Assembly: GCF_030644365.1 (NCBI RefSeq)
Contig: NZ_CP130058.1
Span: forward strand, 1,302,001-1,366,000
Direction of reading: 5' to 3'
Length of the DNA stretch: 64,000 nt
Origin: Schaalia sp. HMT-172
GTDB lineage: Bacteria; Actinomycetota; Actinomycetes; Actinomycetales; Actinomycetaceae
Below are positions 54,971 to 64,000 of the stretch, in pieces. A model generated the notes under the pieces. That model ran no database searches, was not told where the DNA came from, and saw nothing but the letters and a program-made list of their open reading frames with translations. The stretch's first letter is position 1; every line of letters starts with the position of its first letter. Position numbers and translations under genes: made by a program.

Positions 54971-56395
54971 ATGTTCACCTCCACCCAAGAGGTCGCAGAC
55001 TTTATCTCCGAGCAGAACATTGAACTCGTCGACGTCCGCTTCTGCGACGTCCCCGGGGTTCAGCAGCACTTTACGATCCCCGTGAGCGAATTCCTGGACG
55101 CCGCTTTGTCGGACGGTCTCATGTTCGACGGCTCCTCGGTGCGCGGATTCACCGCCATCCACGAGTCCGACATGAAGCTCATCCCGGATATCTCCTCCGC
55201 CTTCGTCGATCCGTTCCGCGACCGCAAGACCCTGGTCGTCAACTTCTCAATCGTCGACCCCTTTACCGACGAACCCTTCTCGCGCGACCCGCGCCAGGTG
55301 GCCGCCAAGGCCGAGGCCTACCTGCGCTCCACCGGCATCGCGGACCAGTGCTTTATCGGCGCCGAAGCCGAGTTCTATCTCTTCGACGACGTGCGCTACC
55401 AGGTCAGCCCCCACAACACCTTCTTCTCCGTCGACTCCCCCGAGGCGTACTGGAACACCGGCCGCGTCGAAGAGGGCGGCAACATGGGCTACAAGGTGGC
55501 CGTGAAGGGCGGCTACTTCCCCGTCTCCCCCGCCGACAAGTACGCGGACGTGCGTGACGAGATGAGCCGCCTCCTCGAGGAGGTCGGCCTGACGATCGAG
55601 CGCGCACACCACGAGGTCGGCTCAGGCGGCCAGCAGGAGATCAACTACCGCTTCGCGACGCTGCAGACCGCGGCCGACGACATGATGAAGTTCAAGTACG
55701 TCATCAAGAACTCCGCCCTCGAGTTCGGTCATTCCGCGACCTTCATGCCCAAGCCCCTGTTTGGGGACAACGGCTCGGGCATGCACACGCACATGTCGCT
55801 GTGGAAGAACGGCGAGCCCCTCTTCTACGACGAGCGCGGCTACGGCTCCCTGTCCGACACGGCGCGCTGGTTCATCGGCGGCCTGCTCGAGCACGCGCCC
55901 GCGCTGTTGGCCTTCACGAACCCGTCGGTGAACTCCTTCCGACGCCTGGTCCCCGGCTTCGAGGCTCCAATCAACCTCGTGTACTCGGCGCGCAACCGCT
56001 CCGCCTGTATCCGCATCCCCGTGACGGGCACGTCGCCCAAGGCCAAGCGCGTGGAATACCGCGTGCCGGATCCGAGCGCGAACCCCTACCTGGCGTTCTC
56101 CGCGTGCCTCATGGCGGGCATCGACGGCATCAAGCGCCGCATCGAGCCGGCAGCGCCGATCGACAAGGATCTCTACGAACTGCCCCCGACCGAGTACCAG
56201 GACATCGCGAAGCTACCGAGCTCCCTCGAGGCCGCCCTGGACGCGCTGCGTGAGGATCACGAGTTCCTCACCGAGGGCGACGTCTTCACGCAGGACCTCA
56301 TCGACACGTGGCTGGAGTACAAGGAGACCAACGAGGTCGCCCCGATGCGCGCCTACATACACCCCTACGAATACCAGATGTACTACGACCTGTGA
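54971..56395 (+). CDS. glnA: Glutamine synthetase, type I
   Basis: Makes glutamine from glutamate and ammonia. The 474 residues show the beta-grasp N-domain [19 protein letters not shown], the metal ligands in GAEAEFYLF, and the ATP site [21 protein letters not shown]. The sequence [10 protein letters not shown] with Y402 is the adenylylation site of the GSI-beta type, so activity is probably controlled by GlnE. The ATG at 54971 has AGAAGGA upstream; the longer frame is unlikely. Confidence 0.97.
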   Translation: MFTSTQEVADFISEQNIELVDVRFCDVPGVQQHFTIPVSEFLDAALSDGLMFDGSSVRGFTAIHESDMKLIPDISSAFVDPFRDRKTLVVNFSIVDPFTDEPFSRDPRQVAAKAEAYLRSTGIADQCFIGAEAEFYLFDDVRYQVSPHNTFFSVDSPEAYWNTGRVEEGGNMGYKVAVKGGYFPVSPADKYADVRDEMSRLLEEVGLTIERAHHEVGSGGQQEINYRFATLQTAADDMMKFKYVIKNSALEFGHSATFMPKPLFGDNGSGMHTHMSLWKNGEPLFYDERGYGSLSDTARWFIGGLLEHAPALLAFTNPSVNSFRRLVPGFEAPINLVYSARNRSACIRIPVTGTSPKAKRVEYRVPDPSANPYLAFSACLMAGIDGIKRRIEPAAPIDKDLYELPPTEYQDIAKLPSSLEAALDALREDHEFLTEGDVFTQDLIDTWLEYKETNEVAPMRAYIHPYEYQMYYDL

Positions 56396-56411
56396 TCTAA
56401 CCGTCACTTGA

Positions 56412-56445
56412 GCGGCCCCCACCCCGATTGAGGGGCGGGGGCCGC
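56412..56445 (+). terminator. Terminator after glnA
   Basis: GC-rich hairpin: nine-base outer arms GCGGCCCCC and complement, one mismatch, and four more pairs around GATTGA. No U-tract. Confidence 0.65.
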
Positions 56446-56511
56446 GCCACAACCAGTAGACTCACATCGAACCTGTTGTTCAGTCTTTGAACCGACATCC
56501 CGGAGGACACG

Positions 56512-58377
56512 ATGAAACGCATGCGTGACGGCTCCTACACGATCAAGCCGGCCTACAAGGTCGGGGAGCACGACATCATCCCCGACATGCTCGCCAAGCG
56601 GGCCGCCACGTTCCCCAAGCAGGTCGCCCTCGAGCAGCGCTCCTCCGTTGGCTCCACGCGCTCCCTGACCGCCGGCGAACTCCAGCGCCAGGTCGACTAC
56701 ACCGCCTGTGGCCTCATCGGCCTCGGAGTCGAGCAGGGGCACGCGGTCGCGATCCTCGCCTCCACCTCGTACGAGTGGCTCCTCCTGGACCTCGCACTCC
56801 TGTCCGTCGGCGCGATCACCGTCCCGATCTACGAGTCCGATTCCGCCTCCCAGATCCAGCACATCCTCACCGACGCGCACGTCACCCGCGTCTTCACGGC
56901 CACAACCCAGCAGGCCGAGCTCGTGCGCTCGGCCGCGCCGTCCTTCACGCTCTCGGTCGACTCCTTCGACCAGGGCGCCCTGCGCAAGGTCGCGCGCGCC
57001 GCCACGAACGTCACCATCGAGGACGTCGAACGCCGACGCGCCGCCGTATCCTCATCCGACATCGCGACCATCATCTACACCTCCGGCACGACCGGCAGCC
57101 CCAAGGGCGTGGCCCTCACGCACGCGAACTTCGTCGCAACCGCGCAGGGTGCGCGCCAAGTGCTCGGCGAGGTCATCGACTCCCCCGAGACCCGCCTCCT
57201 GCTCTTCCTGCCCGTCGCCCACGTGCTCGCCCGACTCGTCATGCACGTCATCCTCTCCGGCCAGGGCGTCCTCGGCTTCTCCCCCTCCATCAAGAATCTG
57301 CTGCCCGACATCCAGGCCTTCAAGCCTTCCGTGCTCCTCGTCGTGCCCCGCGTCCTCGAGAAGGTCTACAACGCCGCCTCCTCCAAGGCGGGCGGTGGCA
57401 TCAAGGGTCGCATGTTCGCGTGGAGTGCCAAGCAGGCCCGCACCTACTCCCTCGCGTCCGAGAAGACTTTCGGTCCCGGCCCCTTCAAGAAGATCCGCCA
57501 CGGCATCGCCGACGCCCTCGTTTTGAAGAAGATCCGCACGGTGCTCGGCCCCAACCTGCGCTACATCGTCTCCGGCGGCGCTCCCCTGGCCACCGACCTC
57601 GCCCACTTCTACGCGGGCATGGGCATTACCCTCATCCAGGGCTACGGCCTGTCCGAGACGACCGGCCCGATCGCCGTCCAGCACATCGGCAAGAACCCGA
57701 TCGGCGGCGTCGGCCTGCCCCTGCCCGGCAACTTCATCAAGATCGCCAAGGACGGCGAGATCCTCGTGCGCGGCCAGTCCGTCATGCCCGGCTACTACCA
57801 CCTGCCCGAGCAGACCGCCGAGGTCATGCCCGACGGCACCTGGTTCCACACGGGCGACCTGGGCTCAATCGACCGCAAGGGCCAGCTCACCATCACCGGG
57901 CGCAAGAAGGAACTGATCGTCACCGCGGGCGGCAAGAACGTCTCCCCCGAGGTCCTCGAGGACTCCCTGGCCACGCACCCGCTCATCGCCAACGTCATCG
58001 TGGTGGGCGACCAGCGCCCCTACGTCGGCGCGCTCTTCACTCTCGACGCCGACATGCTGCCGGATTGGCTCTCCAAGCACGGCCTGGCGCAGTGCTCGCC
58101 CACCGAGGCGGCCGAGCTGCCCGCCGTGCGCGAGTCCCTCGAAAAGGCAGTCGAACGCGCCAACAAGGCCGTCTCCCGCGCCGAGTCGATCCGTAAGTTC
58201 CGCATCATCGACGCCACCTTCACCGTCGAAAACGGCTACGTGACGCCGTCGATGAAGCTGCGCCGCCGCAAGGTCCTGACCGACTACGCCTACGAGGTCG
58301 ACGCCCTGTACGGCGGCCCCGTCTCCGCGGAGCCGGCAAAGAAGCACGGCTTCTTCCGCCGCGCCAAGAAGAACTGA
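56512..58377 (+). CDS. fadD: Long-chain acyl-CoA synthetase (first of two)
   Basis: A 621-residue AMP-binding enzyme of the FACL group that activates fatty acids to acyl-CoA. The P-loop is YTSGTTGSPKG at residues 189-199; GYGLSETTGPIAV, the A8 hinge TGRKKELIVTAGGKNVSPE and a C-terminal lysine region are visible. A basic tail (KKHGFFRRAKKN) may aid membrane contact. GGAGGACAC precedes the ATG. It is followed 46 bases later by a close paralogue. Confidence 0.9.
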   Translation: MKRMRDGSYTIKPAYKVGEHDIIPDMLAKRAATFPKQVALEQRSSVGSTRSLTAGELQRQVDYTACGLIGLGVEQGHAVAILASTSYEWLLLDLALLSVGAITVPIYESDSASQIQHILTDAHVTRVFTATTQQAELVRSAAPSFTLSVDSFDQGALRKVARAATNVTIEDVERRRAAVSSSDIATIIYTSGTTGSPKGVALTHANFVATAQGARQVLGEVIDSPETRLLLFLPVAHVLARLVMHVILSGQGVLGFSPSIKNLLPDIQAFKPSVLLVVPRVLEKVYNAASSKAGGGIKGRMFAWSAKQARTYSLASEKTFGPGPFKKIRHGIADALVLKKIRTVLGPNLRYIVSGGAPLATDLAHFYAGMGITLIQGYGLSETTGPIAVQHIGKNPIGGVGLPLPGNFIKIAKDGEILVRGQSVMPGYYHLPEQTAEVMPDGTWFHTGDLGSIDRKGQLTITGRKKELIVTAGGKNVSPEVLEDSLATHPLIANVIVVGDQRPYVGALFTLDADMLPDWLSKHGLAQCSPTEAAELPAVRESLEKAVERANKAVSRAESIRKFRIIDATFTVENGYVTPSMKLRRRKVLTDYAYEVDALYGGPVSAEPAKKHGFFRRAKKN

Positions 58378-58423
58378 TCTCACCACGCACGGCGCACAGC
58401 GCCCACCCCACGAAAGGACCGCA

Positions 58424-60340
58424 ATGACGGTACGCAGGCTCGCCGACGGCTCATGGGAGTCGATCGCCACGCGCGAGGCCACCGAGGACATGAACCTACC
58501 CAAGATGCTCCATCAGCGCGTCGAGCGCCACCCCGGGCAGGTCGCGATCGAGCGCCGATCCAACGTCGGCGCATGGCGCCGCGTGACCATGGAGACGTTC
58601 CTCGGCGAAGCCGACTCTATCGCGCGTGGCCTCATCGGCATCGGCCTCGAGGCGGGCGACCACCTGGCGATCCTGGCCCCGACCTCGTATGAGTGGGCCC
58701 TCATCGACGTGGCCGCCCTGTCCTGCGGCGCGATCACCGTGCCCATCTACGAGACGGATTCCGCGCAGCAGATCGCCCATATCCTCGCAGACGCCGACGT
58801 GCGCATCGTCATCACGGCCACCACGCAGCAGGCCGAGTTGGTCGAGTCCGTGCGCACCGACGGCGTGCGCCATATCCTCTCCCTCGACCGCGGCGCCGAG
58901 CGCGTCCTGACCGGCGCCGCCCAGGGGGTCACGGTCGAGCAGGTTCGCGAGCGCACCGACGCCGTGACGCTTCACGACGAGGCGACGGTCATCTACACTT
59001 CCGGCACGACCGGTATGCCCAAGGGCGTCGTACTCACGCACGGCAACTTCATCTCGCCGATGCTGCAGGCCTACGACTTCCTGCCCGTCCTCATCAACGA
59101 CCCGAAGTCGCGCTCGTTGCTCTTCCTGCCGGTCGCCCACGTCCTGGCGCGCTTCGTCATGTACTGCCTGCTCGCCGGTCAGGGAGTCACCGCTTTCTCC
59201 CCGGACACCCGTAACCTCGTCAACGACATCGCGACCTTTAAGCCGACGATGCTCCTCGTGGTTCCGCGCGTCATGGAGAAGGTCTACAACGCTGCCGCCG
59301 CGAAGGCCGGTGGAGGCGTGAAGGGGCGCATGTTCTCCTGGGCCGCCAAGCAGGCGCGCGCCCTGTCCAAGGCCACCGCCTACGTGGACTCTCCCCTGCC
59401 CGAGTCCGCGGTCGCTGGTCCCGGCCCCGACACGACGCCCGTCCCCGATGCCTCGGCGATGCCCTCCCCTGGCCCGTCGTCCGCGCTGAAGCTGCGCGCC
59501 CGCGTCGCCGACGCGCTCGTCCTGTCGAAGGTCCGCGCGATCCTGGGCCCGAACCTGCACACGATCATCTCTGGTGGAGCTCCCCTGGCCCTCGACCTGG
59601 CAAACTTCTATCGGGGCTTGGGCATCACGCTCCTCCAGGGCTACGGCCTGTCCGAGACGACCGGCCCTATCTCCGTGGAGACGCCGCAGGACTTCCCCCC
59701 GGACTCGGTGGGCTTCCCCTGGCCAGGCAACCGGATGACGATCGCCCCCGACGGCGAGCTGCTCGTGCGCGGTATCTCCGTGTCGAAGGGCTACCACAAC
59801 CTGCCCGAGGCCACGGCCGAGGCCTACGTCGACGGCTGGTTCAAGACGGGTGACCTCGCCTCGATTGACGATCGCGGGCACCTGCGTATCACGGGCCGTA
59901 AGAAGGAACTTATCGTCACCGCGGGCGGCAAGAACGTGTCCCCCGAGATCCTCGAAGAATCCCTGTCGACGCACCCGCTCATCGCGAACATCATCGTGGT
60001 CGGCGACAACCGCCCCTACATTGGCGCGCTCATCGCCCTGGACACGGAGATGCTGCCCGAGTGGCTCTCGACCCACGGCCTGCCCGTCGTGGATGCGGCG
60101 CAGGCCGCGAACCTGCCCGAGGTGCGCGAGTCTCTCGAGAAGGCGATCGCCCGCGCCAACAAGGCCGTCTCGCGCGCCGAGTCGATCCGCCGCTACCGCA
60201 TCGTGAACGCGGCCTTCACCGTGGAGAACGGCTACATGACGCCCTCCCTCAAGCTGAAGCGCCGCCGCGTCCTGGCCGACTACGCCGACGAGGTCGACGC
60301 CCTGTACGCGTCGGGCGAGGCCGCGAAGAAGCAGGAGTAA
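58424..60340 (+). CDS. fadD: Long-chain acyl-CoA synthetase (second of two)
   Basis: A 638-residue paralogue of the preceding gene, with P-loop YTSGTTGMPKG (191-201), the same QGYGLSETTGPIS and TGRKKELIVTAGGKNVSPE segments. It differs by a Pro/Ser/Ala-rich insertion of about 30 residues between the KQARALSK helix and LVLSKVR (around 59390-59500), probably a flexible loop. A GAAAGGA Shine-Dalgarno precedes the ATG. The two enzymes probably differ in substrate range; gene duplication is evident. Confidence 0.9.
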   Translation: MTVRRLADGSWESIATREATEDMNLPKMLHQRVERHPGQVAIERRSNVGAWRRVTMETFLGEADSIARGLIGIGLEAGDHLAILAPTSYEWALIDVAALSCGAITVPIYETDSAQQIAHILADADVRIVITATTQQAELVESVRTDGVRHILSLDRGAERVLTGAAQGVTVEQVRERTDAVTLHDEATVIYTSGTTGMPKGVVLTHGNFISPMLQAYDFLPVLINDPKSRSLLFLPVAHVLARFVMYCLLAGQGVTAFSPDTRNLVNDIATFKPTMLLVVPRVMEKVYNAAAAKAGGGVKGRMFSWAAKQARALSKATAYVDSPLPESAVAGPGPDTTPVPDASAMPSPGPSSALKLRARVADALVLSKVRAILGPNLHTIISGGAPLALDLANFYRGLGITLLQGYGLSETTGPISVETPQDFPPDSVGFPWPGNRMTIAPDGELLVRGISVSKGYHNLPEATAEAYVDGWFKTGDLASIDDRGHLRITGRKKELIVTAGGKNVSPEILEESLSTHPLIANIIVVGDNRPYIGALIALDTEMLPEWLSTHGLPVVDAAQAANLPEVRESLEKAIARANKAVSRAESIRRYRIVNAAFTVENGYMTPSLKLKRRRVLADYADEVDALYASGEAAKKQE

Positions 60341-60377
60341 CCCGGCAAGGCACGCGGACCCTCCGTCAACACGAAGC

Positions 60378-60411
60378 GGCCCCGGCCTCGTTCATCGACG
60401 AGGTCGGGGCC
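60378..60411. terminator. Bidirectional terminator built from an inverted motif pair
   Basis: Fourteen-base arms (one G-T pair) with loop TCATCG. The left arm is an exact CCCCGGCCTCGT copy of the dispersed motif. It lies between convergent genes. Confidence 0.8.
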
Positions 60412-60432
60412 GAGTCGTATGCGCAGGCGCGG

Positions 60433-60935
60433 TTAGTCGGCGGTGTTGCGCCCGACGACGAAAGCGGCGAAGAGCGCGAGGAGGACTGCCACGCCGATGA
60501 CCGGAAGCGGAATCCACATCAGCGTGCGCCGGGTAATCTCCAGCGCAGCCGAGGCGACGACGCCGACAAGAAGGAATGTATGGAAGGCGCGGGACCACAA
60601 GAAGCCGTCACTGTCGCTGCTCCACAACATAAAGAGCGACATGATCACAAGCACAGCGACGACCGCGTAGATCGCGATAACCGTGCCCAGGTGCCACACG
60701 TGGCGAGCCTCCGCTTGGGCCGTCACGCTCAGGCACAGGTTGCCCAGCCCGGCGACGAAACCGCAGCCCAGCCCGTAGACGCGGCTGCGCCCGGCCGAGC
60801 GGGCCGCGAGGGCCTTGAGCGTGAGTGCGCCGGACACCACCATGAGCGCCACCACGATGAGGTGGACCCATGCGGGCCAGAAATAGGAGAAGCCGTAGAG
60901 GCCGTATGCGGGGTTCATGAGCTCCATACTAACCA

Positions 60936-60936
<1 letters not shown>
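60433..60936 (-). CDS. Hypothetical small membrane protein coupled to uvrA
   Basis: I do not recognise this 167-residue protein. It has about four transmembrane helices (for example WVHLIVVALMVVSGALTL and VIAIYAVVAVLVIMSLFML). Its ATG at 60936 overlaps the uvrA stop by one base (TAATG), indicating translation after uvrA; starts at 60927 or 60918 are also possible. No catalytic motif is visible. A role in DNA repair cannot be claimed from the linkage alone. Confidence 0.75.
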
Positions 60937-63806
<2,870 letters not shown>

Positions 63807-63812
63807 CCTTCG

Positions 63813-63818
63813 ATCCTA
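63813..63818 (-). promoter_or_regulatory. -10 box of uvrA, probable leaderless promoter
   Basis: TAGGAT on the minus strand ends six bases before the uvrA GTG. Confidence 0.5.
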
Positions 63819-63850
63819 TCCGCCCCCTAGGCAAAAGCGCGGATCAGGGC

Positions 63851-63856
63851 TAGTGT
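63851..63856 (+). promoter_or_regulatory. -10 box of the YciI-family gene, probable leaderless promoter
   Basis: TAGTGT ends seven bases before the ATG at 63864. Confidence 0.45.
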
Positions 63857-63863
63857 TATGCGT

Positions 63864-64000
63864 ATGGCTTACTATGCAGTTGAATACGTGTACAACCCCT
63901 CGATGACGCAGACCATGGACGAGGTTCGCCCGACGCACCGCGCGTTCCTGTCCGGCCTGCTCGAGCAGGGAATCAACATTGCGTCCGGGCCACTCGTTGG
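63864..64000 (+). CDS. YciI-family protein, 3' partial
   Basis: Only 45 residues are inside the window. The start (YYAVEYVYNP), the RPTHRAFLSGLLEQG helix and the ASGPL turn fit the YCII/dimeric alpha-beta barrel family. Function of this family is mostly unknown. The ATG at 63864 is preferred to 63858 because of the TAGTGT box. Confidence 0.8.
   Translation, partial: MAYYAVEYVYNPSMTQTMDEVRPTHRAFLSGLLEQGINIASGPLV

Overview
This is a 64 kb piece of a high-GC Gram-positive chromosome. Gene content (RbpA, FtsR-type MerR, GarA, WhiA, paired DUF881 proteins with a small basic protein, PafB/PafC, OpcA, split Lnt/Ppm1) identifies an actinobacterium. The absence of proteasome and Tat genes beside pafBC, and the overall gene order, fit Actinomycetaceae, most likely a Schaalia/Actinomyces-type organism; the genus is an inference, not proven by the sequence. 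Nearly all of the window is ordinary chromosomal housekeeping DNA. I see no prophage, insertion sequence or CRISPR array.

Layout. 1-5.7 kb: 3' end of a VKOR-family gene, then priA, fmt, rsmB and rpe on the plus strand. 5.7-7.8 kb: an FMN riboswitch followed by a RibX-like permease and a RibY-like lipoprotein, a probable riboflavin importer without a local ATPase. 7.8-14.9 kb: pafB-pafC-helY-lnt-ppm1, tightly overlapping. 14.9-17.7 kb: rbpA (minus), a PAP2-type membrane phosphatase and an Hsp70-like chaperone. 17.7-24.3 kb, minus strand: pepN - DUF881 - sbp - DUF881 - garA - ftsR - second MerR; pepN carries a one-base frameshift. 24.4-29.8 kb, plus strand: murE-like ligase, der, tag, a PH-domain protein and a DUF421 protein. 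30.2-32.1 kb: tRNA-Pro(GGG) and two unrecognised, related membrane proteins with Gly/Tyr/Gln-rich tails. 32.1-38.1 kb, minus strand: xerD-parA-scpA-scpB-rluB-tyrA-cmk, a conserved chromosome-segregation and housekeeping operon. 38.2-43.7 kb, plus strand: tkt, zwf, opcA and pgl (pentose phosphate pathway). 43.8-44.7 kb: a frameshifted YdcF-like gene. 44.8-54.8 kb, minus strand: uvrC-purT-rapZ-yvcK-whiA, then gapA, pgk-tpiA and secG. 55-60.3 kb, plus strand: glnA and two tandem long-chain acyl-CoA ligases. 60.4-63.8 kb: uvrA with a co-translated small membrane protein. The window ends in the start of a YciI-family gene.

How it works together. The window holds two blocks of central carbon metabolism (pentose phosphate; lower glycolysis with its regulators WhiA/YvcK/RapZ), a cell-division/envelope control block (GarA, FtsR, DUF881/Sbp, MurE, Lnt, Ppm1), and DNA repair genes (uvrA, uvrC, tag, PafBC, PriA). 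Many genes overlap by ATGA or GTGA, showing translational coupling. At least thirteen genes have a TAnnnT box exactly 6-7 bases before the start codon, which predicts widespread leaderless mRNAs.

The most unusual observations are a dispersed short motif around CGGCCTCGT that is strongly over-represented and forms terminators as inverted pairs, the two paralogous Gly/Tyr/Gln-tailed membrane proteins beside tRNA-Pro, several AT-rich palindromes in promoter positions, two DnaA boxes far from any origin gene, and two homopolymer frameshifts.
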